NCBI GenBank assembly: GCA_015061885.1
Contig: SUVS01000014.1
Location: forward strand, 1 to 54,323
DNA from: Lentisphaerota bacterium
Lineage (GTDB): Bacteria > Verrucomicrobiota > Lentisphaeria > Victivallales > Victivallaceae
Length of the DNA stretch: 54,323 nt
Reading direction: 5' to 3'
Position numbers and translations under genes: made by a program
The notes under the pieces: model-generated
Seen by the model: only the letters and a program-made list of their open reading frames with translations
What the model was told of the DNA's origin: nothing
Databases searched by the model: none
Shown here: in pieces, positions 16,679 to 24,216 of the stretch
Position numbering within the stretch: position 1 is the first letter of the stretch
Layout of the letters: the number at the start of each line of letters is the position of its first letter

Positions 16679-18046
16679 TTAAAAGGTCACAGTTTCATAC
16701 CCGAGGTAACTGAAAAACGCCTCTTCCAATGCCGTAAAGCTGTCGCCGTAACTCAAACTCATGTGATGCGGGAACCCGCAGCGCAGCATAGTACGCAATT
16801 TACTCTGGAAGTTTTCAAATTCAGCCACACCGCCGCAACCGAAAAATTCTGCGGGCAATTCATCATCGGTAAATTCGCCTTTATCCAATGCAAAAATCAA
16901 ACTGCCTTCGCGGGTCATACCCGACATCCAGGTGAATTTGCCCGGTTTCATTCTGCCTTCATTGCATCCCAAACCGTTACCGCATCCCAGTACGCGGGCG
17001 AACATCGGGTGGTCAACGATCTTTGCCGAAGGTTTCATCAGCGAAGCCGCGGTAGGTCCGCAATGGAACAAAACGCATTTGTTCAGTTCTTCGCCATAGT
17101 TATTGTTCCAATCCAGACAAGCACCCGGAGCATCGGCCGCCAGCGACAAAGCGTGCATACCGATCGCATTTACTGTATCGACTTCGCAATTGGCAGTTAT
17201 CCGCCGGTCATTGAGCATCGACAAAACCATGCAGGGGGAGAGTTTAAGTTCTTCTTCCAACTCCGTCCAGCAGCGTAATGTTACCAGATCGAGCCGGTAT
17301 TTTTCGATCATAGTTTCGATTGCCACAGCCAATTTTGCCATCCGCAGCTGTACCGGTTCGGTATTTGCCGGCCATAGACTGTAATTTTTGATAAACGCAG
17401 CTTTATTCTGAACGCGTTCGTTATCATCGCGGAGAGTCTTTATCAGTGCAAAAAGTTCTGACAGGTCAAATGCTTCGTTGGTAATATGATATTTTTCCAG
17501 TGTGGTTTCATCAAAACGTACGGTTTTGAAGGGTGTGCATCTGGCACCGATAGAGCCTGTCCGCAGATTTTTCATGCCGTTTGCCACCCGGCAGATCGCG
17601 GCAAAGGTCTGCAGGTTATCCTGAAACGCGGCACCGGAAGGATCAACAGTGTGCGGCTCCAGAACCGTGCAGGGTATGTGACATTGGCGGAAGAGATTCA
17701 CCGCGCTGATCTTGCCGCAAAATGCGTCACGGCGGGTGGCGGAACCCATAGCGTCAAGGTGATCGCTGCACGCAATGAAAAGTATTGGTTTACCGAAATC
17801 GCGCAGCGCGGTCAGGCATGAGGATTCATCTCCGAAATTCGGGAAAACGGCAATCACCCCGTCGCAGATTTGATTCTTGAGAAAATCTGCATAACGCAAC
17901 GCACCGGCATCGTCAGCAACACCCTCCGGCGGCAGAACCGGAGTATGACCGGATTTTTTCACCGCTTCAGCAACTTCATTTACAGCTTCAGCAACCAGTT
18001 GTTGAGGGAATGTGGTACGATTGGAGACAAAAAGTGCAAATTTCAT
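16679..18046 (-). CDS. L-fucose/L-arabinose isomerase family protein
   Basis: The 455-aa protein has the alpha/beta N-domains and C-terminal beta domain of the FucI/AraA-related family. Visible features are an N-terminal sugar-binding alpha/beta region, the central CWTELEEEL and CEVDTVNAIGMHAL segments (Glu/Asp metal-site candidates), and a C-terminal CGNGLGC..HMSLSYGD stretch. Known members interconvert aldoses and ketoses, but this branch is divergent and its substrate is open. Paired with a GH51 arabinofuranosidase across the convergent terminator, L-arabinose isomerisation is plausible. A strong AGGAGG precedes the ATG by 7 nt. It heads the five-gene minus-strand operon, under the 26-bp element at 18093-18118. 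Confidence 0.75.
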   Translation of the reverse strand: MKFALFVSNRTTFPQQLVAEAVNEVAEAVKKSGHTPVLPPEGVADDAGALRYADFLKNQICDGVIAVFPNFGDESSCLTALRDFGKPILFIACSDHLDAMGSATRRDAFCGKISAVNLFRQCHIPCTVLEPHTVDPSGAAFQDNLQTFAAICRVANGMKNLRTGSIGARCTPFKTVRFDETTLEKYHITNEAFDLSELFALIKTLRDDNERVQNKAAFIKNYSLWPANTEPVQLRMAKLAVAIETMIEKYRLDLVTLRCWTELEEELKLSPCMVLSMLNDRRITANCEVDTVNAIGMHALSLAADAPGACLDWNNNYGEELNKCVLFHCGPTAASLMKPSAKIVDHPMFARVLGCGNGLGCNEGRMKPGKFTWMSGMTREGSLIFALDKGEFTDDELPAEFFGCGGVAEFENFQSKLRTMLRCGFPHHMSLSYGDSFTALEEAFFSYLGYETVTF

Positions 18047-18072
18047 ATATAACCTCCTGGTAGTTTTGAGTT

Positions 18073-18118
18073 AATCTACCTTGTGAAAAATAAAAAACCT
18101 TGACAATCATGACAAAAA
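18073..18118 (-). promoter_or_regulatory. 26-bp shared element plus -10 box, isomerase operon
   Basis: On the minus strand, TTTTTGTC-N6-GTCAAGGTTTTT occupies 18118-18093. It is followed 14 nt later by TAGATT (18078-18073), a possible -10. Twenty of twenty specified positions match the copy at 1889-1914, and the spacing to the -10 box differs by one base. An alternative reading uses TTGTCA as -35 and TATTTT as -10, 17 nt apart, both within the element. Either way, a common regulator for the two operons is suggested. Confidence 0.55.
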
Positions 18119-18412
18119 TCTTAATATTTCAGCCAACTTGCCGGATGCAGTGCCAATCGGGTATATTTTATGCAGTAAATAAGACTTTTTTGCTGTGGCT
18201 GCAACCGATTAAACTGAAATGATTTTTTGCTTTTTCAGCCATGATACGATCTTGAGGTATTGGTATATTCAAAATCCTGTTTTACAGAAAGATTGCCTCT
18301 TTGCTATACAGAGATATTTCAGTCATGCGGGAGGGGAAGGCGGTTGCATAAGGTCAATCAAAGTATTGTTTTTTCATTTTAACATTGCTCACAGGTTTGT
18401 ATTTTTTTATCA
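18119..18412. other. AT-rich intergenic stretch, nothing recognised
   Basis: No gene is supported. A 68-codon open frame at 18219-18425 lacks a ribosome binding site and has poor residue composition. The stretch is strongly AT-rich and could hold promoter elements for the small plus-strand genes downstream, but no clear hexamer pair was found. Confidence 0.4.
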
Positions 18413-18559
18413 ATGGGTATATTAAAGTTTATTGCCCGGACTGTTTTGCAGTGGCGATTGGCTAGAAGATTTTTTTTGAAATCTCCGGGAGTCGAAGCTG
18501 TTGAATTTATACCAGAGAGCATGATGATTTTTTTGTTGAAAGTTTTTGGTTTGGAGTGA
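18413..18559 (+). CDS. Possible 48-aa small protein upstream of the membrane gene
   Basis: An ATG at 18413 opens 48 codons ending in TGA at 18557-18559. The product begins MGILKFIARTVLQWRLARRFF, is basic at the N-terminus and hydrophobic near the C-terminus (SMMIFLLKVFGL). No good ribosome binding site lies before the ATG. Its stop codon overlaps the GGAG that serves the next gene at 18564, an arrangement seen in coupled small genes. It could be real, a decayed remnant, or chance. No family is recognised. Confidence 0.3.
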   Translation: MGILKFIARTVLQWRLARRFFLKSPGVEAVEFIPESMMIFLLKVFGLE

Positions 18560-18563
18560 TTTT

Positions 18564-18921
18564 ATGACTGTACTTCCCGGTATTATGCTGATGATCATTG
18601 CCGGCATCGGATGGGCCGCCGTCGGAGCTGTTGTCGGTGCCGGTGCAAATAAGAAGATTTCGTGGTGGGTATATTTTTTTCAAGGAAAATCCTGCGTGGG
18701 GACGGCTGTTCGGGGTGCTTATGCTTTTGCTCTCGCTGGTACTGTTTGCTTTTGCCCGTGATAATTCAGTTAAAGGCAATCGCAGTGTCTGGCTGATTGC
18801 TTCCGCTATCCGTCTTCCAAGCCAAGCCTTATCCAGCTTGTCTGGCTCGCTCTGCGGCGACAGGTGCCGCCTGATTTCAGAAAAGCCGGTATTTTACTTT
18901 TTCTGCCAGATGCGGATGTAG
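18564..18921 (+). pseudogene. Small two-helix membrane protein with a frameshift in a T7 run
   Basis: GGAG precedes the ATG at 18564 by 8 nt. The first frame gives a hydrophobic helix (LPGIMLMIIAGIGWAAVGAV) and continues to YFF at a run of seven T (18674-18680). Removing one T moves into the frame that reads KENPAWGRLFGVLMLLLSL, a second hydrophobic helix, and then RDNSVKGNRSVWLIAS. The two halves together make a sensible two-helix protein. The 3' part beyond about 18830 overlaps, in antisense, the remnant of another gene, so the natural C-terminus may be lost. It may be a true frameshift mutation, a homopolymer sequencing error or programmed slippage. The family is unknown. Confidence 0.5.
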
Positions 18922-18977
18922 TCGATCTTGTATTGTTTCGGAAAGTCAGTCCGGTCAATGACTCCTCCGTTGTAATT
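18894..18977 (-). pseudogene. C-terminal remnant of a GH16-like secreted glucanase
   Basis: Just past the kinase stop, another minus-strand frame reads NYNGGVIDRTDFPKQYKI, then DYIRIWQKK and a TAA stop. FP-x2-Y-K-[IV]-DYIR-[IV]-WQ is the characteristic last strand of GH16 beta-glucanases and related jelly-roll domains. About 27 codons remain; the rest has been replaced by the 3' end of the kinase gene. This marks a recombination or deletion junction. The same ending could also come from a LamG-like domain, so the family call is moderate. Confidence 0.55.
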
Positions 18978-18987
18978 GCAGGCGGTT

Positions 18988-21612
18988 TTATTTGCTTTTT
19001 ACCGGCAGTTCCACTGCACAGCGGAAACCCAGGTCGGAGAGGTTGGAGGCGTAGGCGTTGTTTGCCACCCGTGCCAGCCGTTGCGAATAGCGGAAACTTG
19101 ATCCTTTGGCAGTATATCGCTGCCATGAGGTCGGATTATGCACCAGTTCGCGGACATTGCCGGTCATATCAAACACTCCATATACAGAACGATCCTGCGG
19201 ATAACTGCCGGATGTTGCCGGGTGTTTTTTCTGTACGGTTTGACCGGGTTCGCTGATACATGCCAGACCGGGAGTGTAATCATTGCCCCAGACATATACT
19301 CTGCCATCTACACCGCGGGCGGCTTTTTCCCACTCCAACGCAGTCGGCAGTCGGTAGTGCATATTGGTTTTTCTGCTCATGTATTTCATGTATGCATTTA
19401 CAGCTTCGGGGGTAATGCCTACTACCGGCATATCAGCTTTGTATGGAGCAAGCAAATTGCCCTGATCGTCCCACAGATCCAGCAGTTTTCTGCCGTTGGC
19501 AATATCGGCGTCGATCCTTGAGCGGTATTGCTCTTTTAAAGCCGGGTCGGTCAGCGATTGCCAGAATTTGAGATATTCACCGATAGTTACCTCATACTTG
19601 CCGATCAGGAATGCCGGCAGCCGGGTACGGGCAAACTGATCGTCAAAAGTACGCTCACCGAAGATAAAGTTGCCTTCCGGTATATAAACCATGTTGTCGG
19701 GAATAGCACCGGGCGGATCAAAGTTGATAACTTCCAGTTTGTTACGCCCGATGGATACCGGAAAGCGGAGTTCACGTCCGTTCGGCAAACTGGCAATGAA
19801 CGTGTACTGACCGGCTTTAAGTGAGTTTACTGCCGGTGCCGGAACAATTTTGATAAACGCATTTTCAGCTTCGGTCTGTATGGGGGCGGCGGCAGAATCT
19901 TCTTTTATTGCAATAATATTTATACCTTTTTGAGGTATGTTGATTTTCAGCTCGCCGGAGCTGTTTTCAAAGGTTTTTATCTGGCGGAAAAGTGCCGGAG
20001 AACTTTCAAACAGCATCTCTTTAATATCTTCCGGCAGACTGTTGAATCTGCCGAATGCATGTTTCAGCAGTGCCTGATTGTTTACCGCCTGGGCAAACTG
20101 TATCTGATTGTTCAGCAAACGGGCGATATACTTGGTCAGCACCTTGTGATCCACATCCAGATTGAGCATTTTGGTCAGCAGATCCCAGGAGTTGTTGCTG
20201 GAAACTGCGAACTCGTTGCTGTTCCGCAGATAGCGGCTCTTTAAATGTAAACCGCTGCCGTGAACTTCTGTATTACCGGTGCGGGCAAAGGTTTCATTGA
20301 GTTTGTTGCGGCTGGAAATTGCCTGATTCCGGGATTTTTCGCACTCTTCAAGCAAATCATTGGCCAGGAGCATAAGCGATTGGGACTCAATATGATTCCG
20401 GAATTTCACCGATAAGTTCCACACTCCCAGCGTAAGCAGTGCCGCCAGCAGCGTAACCGGAATCAGCGGATGCCGCCGGATAAGTTTGTATAAGCGGTAA
20501 TGCGGCAGCGGCGAATATGCCGATACCGGATATTTTGCCAGATAATTACGCACATCGGCAAGCAATGCTATTACGCTTTCGTAACGCTCTTTTTTATCTG
20601 CGTGCATAGCTTTGAGCGTGATAGCTTCCAGTTCGTAAGGTATCCGGCGGCGGGGAGCCCGGCGGCGGGGTCGCAGAAATTTGTGCGATGCCACATCGTG
20701 CATAAGTTCTGTAACTGTGGATGCTCCCTCAAACGGCGACGGCTCCCAGGTCAAAATGCTGTAAAGGATCGTACCCAGAGCATATACATCTATTTGCGAA
20801 TCAAGTTCATCATCCTGACTTAATATCTGTTCCGGAGCCATAAAAGCTGGCGTTCCGCTGACCCGTACCGGTTCTCCGGCGCCCTTTTTTTCTTCCGGCA
20901 GATGCCCCAGACTTATCTTGCCGGCGGCATGGGATGTATCATTTTCCGCCCGGTAGATCGCCAATCCCCAGTCGGCTATGAATACTTCGCCGTACTCCCC
21001 GACCATGATATTTGCCGGTTTCAAATCCCGGTGGATTATCCCTTTGCTGTGGGCAAATGCCGTGCCGTTGCAGATAGATACAAAGATTTCCAGCAACCGC
21101 TGTCTGGTATAGGTTTTTAGGGTATTGGCATCACCCTCCCGCAGTTTACGCAATATCTGTGCAAGCGTGATGCCTTTGACCCGCTTCATGGTAAAATAGG
21201 CTCCGGCATCGTCAAACACCCCCAGTTTATGTACCGGTATGACATTGGGGTGGTCAATCTGGGCGGTGATGCGGGCTTCGCGGATGAAACTGGATACATA
21301 TTTAAGCTGATTACGATATGCCGGACGCAGGATCTTGATGGCGATTTCCCGCCGCAGAGTCGGGTCCTGGGCGGAAAACACCGCTCCGATGCCGCCCATG
21401 CCGATCGGGGTCATATTTTCCAGCACCCCGATGCTTGCTTCACTGCCGGAACCCAGCATTTTCTGAAGGTCACTGCCGGAAATTTCATTGCCGTCGTCGT
21501 CCGACAGCGGAGCCGCCAGCTGGGTGTGTCCGTCAGCATCGGCAGTATTCATTACCTCCTGCTGAAAACTTTCCGGATCGCAGCTTAAAATTTCTTCGAC
21601 AGAACTTTTCAT
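18988..21612 (-). CDS. Ser/Thr protein kinase fused to FGE/sulfatase-modifying domain
   Basis: The 874-aa protein has a kinase domain at about 62-360: glycine loop GMGGIG (71-76), K93 in AIK, HRDLKPAN (194-201), D214 in DWG replacing DFG, and APE (259-261). A single membrane helix follows (about 383-402). Then comes a helical region and a C-terminal formylglycine-generating-enzyme-like domain (about 640-870; VYIPEGNFIFGE, GKYEVTIGEY, YRLPTALEWEKAARG, FDMTGNVREL, LGFRCA). The kinase is predicted cytoplasmic and the FGE-like domain outside the membrane. No Cys pair of true FGE is obvious, so the domain may bind rather than modify. It is the last gene of a three-gene operon, 49 nt after the coiled-coil gene. 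Such fusions are known in Planctomycetes-Verrucomicrobia-type bacteria. Confidence 0.9.
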   Translation of the reverse strand: MKSSVEEILSCDPESFQQEVMNTADADGHTQLAAPLSDDDGNEISGSDLQKMLGSGSEASIGVLENMTPIGMGGIGAVFSAQDPTLRREIAIKILRPAYRNQLKYVSSFIREARITAQIDHPNVIPVHKLGVFDDAGAYFTMKRVKGITLAQILRKLREGDANTLKTYTRQRLLEIFVSICNGTAFAHSKGIIHRDLKPANIMVGEYGEVFIADWGLAIYRAENDTSHAAGKISLGHLPEEKKGAGEPVRVSGTPAFMAPEQILSQDDELDSQIDVYALGTILYSILTWEPSPFEGASTVTELMHDVASHKFLRPRRRAPRRRIPYELEAITLKAMHADKKERYESVIALLADVRNYLAKYPVSAYSPLPHYRLYKLIRRHPLIPVTLLAALLTLGVWNLSVKFRNHIESQSLMLLANDLLEECEKSRNQAISSRNKLNETFARTGNTEVHGSGLHLKSRYLRNSNEFAVSSNNSWDLLTKMLNLDVDHKVLTKYIARLLNNQIQFAQAVNNQALLKHAFGRFNSLPEDIKEMLFESSPALFRQIKTFENSSGELKINIPQKGINIIAIKEDSAAAPIQTEAENAFIKIVPAPAVNSLKAGQYTFIASLPNGRELRFPVSIGRNKLEVINFDPPGAIPDNMVYIPEGNFIFGERTFDDQFARTRLPAFLIGKYEVTIGEYLKFWQSLTDPALKEQYRSRIDADIANGRKLLDLWDDQGNLLAPYKADMPVVGITPEAVNAYMKYMSRKTNMHYRLPTALEWEKAARGVDGRVYVWGNDYTPGLACISEPGQTVQKKHPATSGSYPQDRSVYGVFDMTGNVRELVHNPTSWQRYTAKGSSFRYSQRLARVANNAYASNLSDLGFRCAVELPVKSK

Positions 21613-21661
21613 TAAATTTTATATATCCCCTTGTTCTGACCGGCACTTTTAGTAAAAAATG

Positions 21662-23455
21662 TCAGCGACGGCGTTTTTTCACATTCAACTGTTCAGCTTG
21701 TTCCAACCAGAAATTGAGTTTATCGCTGAACTCCCGGTAATCCTTCTGGCCCTGAAGTTTTTTCAAACTTATCTGCGGCAGATCTTTTACCTCCGGCAAA
21801 CTGTTGAATACATAACAGCGGGCTTCCTGCTGGCGGTCGAAGTCGTAATTTTCCAATGCTACAACTATTGCTGCAAGTTCGCCTTGCTTGGTCAGTACCA
21901 GATCGCCGACATCGGCTTTGAGTTCGCTGGAAACTCTGGCTCCGTTACGGATGTAAAGGTAATCGTCGTCACTGTCAAAACTCATTGAACAGCGGCTGTC
22001 AAGAATGGTGCTGTCTTTGCCGAAAGAACTGGTTTTGAACAGATAAAGGTCGTGTATGCCGCGGCGTTTGAGGGCATCTTTGGTGATGATGGTCAGCGGC
22101 TGGACTGCGGTTGACGGCGTTTCCAGCAACGCTACCCGGCAATCGCCTTTGCCGACAAATATCGGCCCGTCAAGCATTTTTCCGGCGGCTTTATCGCTGG
22201 CGGCAGGCGAGGCGGTGTACGAAAGTTCTGATACATTATCCAGAGCCGCCGAGTTCCGGCGGAGTCCGGCAAAGGACTGCAGGGCGGAAATCAGATAATT
22301 TTTGCCATGAATACTTATTGCGGGCAGAAACTTTTCGTTGACTTCAAAACGGTCTTTGAGCAAACGCGATTCCCGGAGCTGGTAATTGAGCTTGACCGCA
22401 GACTGCGAATAGCGTTTGAGTACATCGCTGCGGAGTTTGCTTTCAGCATTCTGCAATTTGACATTCACAGCATTGTAGTCACCCTTGAGCTTTGCCAGCT
22501 GGGTTTGAGCCTGTTCGCGGTCGGCACTTTCTCCGGCAAGGCGGGTGCGGGTGGCGGTGAGGTCGCGGACGGCATTTTTCAGCACATTCTGCATATTTTC
22601 CAACCGGGTCTGGGCGGAAGCCAGTTCGATTTCCCGGGCTTTGATGTTTTTTTCGCTGGTCAGCAGCCGGTCTTTGACCGAAGCGAGTTCTTTTTCCATA
22701 GCGTTGGATCTGCCGCGGAGAAACGCCAGCTCATTTTCGGTTTTAGTGATTTTCCGGCGGTACCCCTGGGCGGTCAGCCGGACATTGGCAAGTTCTTTAC
22801 GGGTTCCGGCAAGATCGCTTTCCTTATGTTTGATTTCGGCATCTCTGGCGGTCAGCCGTTCCGAGAGGCGGGCAACTTCGCCGGCGGCTTTGGAAAGTTT
22901 GTTTTGAGTATTTTCCAGCGAGGCGGAACGCACCGCAAGCTCTCTGATAAGTGCATTGTGCTGCTGGCGTAAAGCGGTAAGGTTTTTATCGTTACGCTGT
23001 AAATTTTCTTTACTGGCAGCTAATTCGGCTGCCAGCTGCTCGTATTTTGCCCGGGCAAGATTCTTCTGCCGGATCTCTTCTTCCAGCTCTTTCTGCACTG
23101 CCGCCGGGGTTTGCGGACCGCTTTCTTCACGGTTGAGTCTGGCACGGCGTTCCATGAATTCAAGTTTACTGCGGACTTGGGCAAGTTCTATTGAAATCTT
23201 ATCTGCCTGTTGTGCTTTGGCTTGGGCATCTTTGCTTTGGGCGGCGGCTTTGATCAGAGCCTGCCGGGTCTTTTCAAGTTCGTCACGCTGTTTTTCCAGC
23301 TCCGAAATTATCACATTCACCGCCGAGCGGTCAATGGTAGCCCCGCCCCCGTCCTGAAAAGGCGACTCGATTGCCGAAAACCCGCCGTTAAGGTAGATCA
23401 TCGACGTAATGATAAAGTCGCAGATTACAATAAGAATTGATCTGTTCACTTGCAA
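21662..23455 (-). CDS. Membrane-anchored long coiled-coil protein
   Basis: The 597-aa protein has one N-terminal membrane helix (about 5-24). A very long coiled coil (about 45-360) follows, rich in Glu, Lys, Ala, Arg and Leu, with repeats such as RDELEKTRQAL and RKELANVRL. A globular C-terminal region of about 230 residues follows, containing VGKGDCRVALLET and a stretch that vaguely recalls a degraded trypsin-like fold (no catalytic triad seen). No named family is recognised. It lies 12 nt from the upstream ExbB/MotA-like gene and 49 nt from the kinase, so the three are probably one transcript and one complex. A periplasmic rod linking an inner-membrane unit to a sensor domain is a reasonable model. 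Confidence 0.8.
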   Translation of the reverse strand: MQVNRSILIVICDFIITSMIYLNGGFSAIESPFQDGGGATIDRSAVNVIISELEKQRDELEKTRQALIKAAAQSKDAQAKAQQADKISIELAQVRSKLEFMERRARLNREESGPQTPAAVQKELEEEIRQKNLARAKYEQLAAELAASKENLQRNDKNLTALRQQHNALIRELAVRSASLENTQNKLSKAAGEVARLSERLTARDAEIKHKESDLAGTRKELANVRLTAQGYRRKITKTENELAFLRGRSNAMEKELASVKDRLLTSEKNIKAREIELASAQTRLENMQNVLKNAVRDLTATRTRLAGESADREQAQTQLAKLKGDYNAVNVKLQNAESKLRSDVLKRYSQSAVKLNYQLRESRLLKDRFEVNEKFLPAISIHGKNYLISALQSFAGLRRNSAALDNVSELSYTASPAASDKAAGKMLDGPIFVGKGDCRVALLETPSTAVQPLTIITKDALKRRGIHDLYLFKTSSFGKDSTILDSRCSMSFDSDDDYLYIRNGARVSSELKADVGDLVLTKQGELAAIVVALENYDFDRQQEARCYVFNSLPEVKDLPQISLKKLQGQKDYREFSDKLNFWLEQAEQLNVKKRRR

Positions 23456-23467
23456 TGACTCCCTGAT

Positions 23468-23995
23468 TTACTGCTGACCGGCTTCGGAAATGAGTCTGGA
23501 TTTCAACGGATACATCAGAAAAACCCGCAGACAGGTACAGAAAATGATCCCGATAAGCGTGGAAGAATAAGCAATAAGCTGACCGCTGCTGGAGCTGAAA
23601 CTCATGACCATAAAGCTGGAAACCGATCCGAACAGACCTATATACAGCGGCAGATCAAGAAAAATATCAGCATTGGCAAGTTTGGAGAGCTTGACCTTTG
23701 CCGTTTCGCCGGAACGGCTGATCTTTTTCAGCACGGCAACGGCAATAAAGAGTGCCAGGAACTGTATAACGATTATGCCGGTAAAGATGTAAAGCGACAG
23801 CAATCCGGCCCGTTCACTGCGGGCCGCCAGACTCTGGCGTATATCGGTTTTACCCAGCACCTCTGTTCCGCCGGAACCGAAAAGAGCCTTGAAATCAGCA
23901 CAATTTTCGTAGCAGTAAAAGCATCCGGCAACAACTGCGGCGGAAATAATCAGAAAAAGCACGACATTAAAAAGTACAGACAAAAATTTTTTCAT
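23468..23995 (-). CDS. Small multi-helix membrane protein, distantly ExbB/MotA-like
   Basis: The 175-aa protein has hydrophobic helices at about 7-28, 64-88 and two close to each other at about 112-160. The last pair reads LPLYIGLFGSVSSFMVMSF, then LIAYSSTLIGIIFC, which resembles the paired pore helices of ExbB/TolQ/MotA proteins (a 'GLFGTV' block followed by a small-residue helix). Similarity is by eye and weak; length is shorter than ExbB (about 240 aa). It opens the operon with the coiled-coil protein and the kinase-FGE protein. AAGGA lies 8 nt before the ATG. If the relation holds, its partner with a single N-terminal helix (the coiled-coil protein) would take the ExbD/MotB place. Confidence 0.7.
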   Translation of the reverse strand: MKKFLSVLFNVVLFLIISAAVVAGCFYCYENCADFKALFGSGGTEVLGKTDIRQSLAARSERAGLLSLYIFTGIIVIQFLALFIAVAVLKKISRSGETAKVKLSKLANADIFLDLPLYIGLFGSVSSFMVMSFSSSSGQLIAYSSTLIGIIFCTCLRVFLMYPLKSRLISEAGQQ

Positions 23996-24045
23996 AATGA
24001 TTTTTCCTTATTTATTGAATTTGATTTAAAAACCTTACGCTGTGT

Positions 24046-24074
24046 AATGTAATCTCAAATTTGCAAATATTCAA
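24046..24074 (-). promoter_or_regulatory. Possible promoter of the kinase operon
   Basis: On the minus strand, TTGAAT (-35) and TACATT (-10) are 17 nt apart, about 50 nt upstream of the first gene of the operon. The match is modest. It sits in the 221-bp divergent region shared with the LptF/LptG gene. Confidence 0.35.
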
Positions 24075-24137
24075 ACCCTGAAAGGCACATATATTGAATT
24101 TTGTTGCAAAAAACATGGTTGCCGCAGCAAGATAAGT

Positions 24138-24166
24138 TTGCCAAAAGCATCTTTGCAGTGTATAAT
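24138..24166 (+). promoter_or_regulatory. Predicted sigma70 promoter of the permease gene
   Basis: TTGCCA (-35) and a perfect TATAAT (-10) are separated by exactly 17 nt, about 50 nt upstream of the start at 24217. This is one of the best promoter matches in the window. Confidence 0.65.
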
Positions 24167-24216
24167 ATATGCAGGAAACAGGGATATTTACATTTACAGA
24201 ACTTGCGGAATAATAT

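Noticed and set aside
18219-18425. 68-codon plus-strand open frame
   Set aside because: AT-rich, no ribosome binding site, unlikely composition (Phe, Tyr, His, Cys rich), overlapped by a better small frame at 18413.
18988-23995. Zorya anti-phage system
   Set aside because: Only a weak MotA-like membrane protein and a coiled-coil partner are seen; the Zorya helicase or nuclease genes are absent and the kinase-FGE protein is not part of it.
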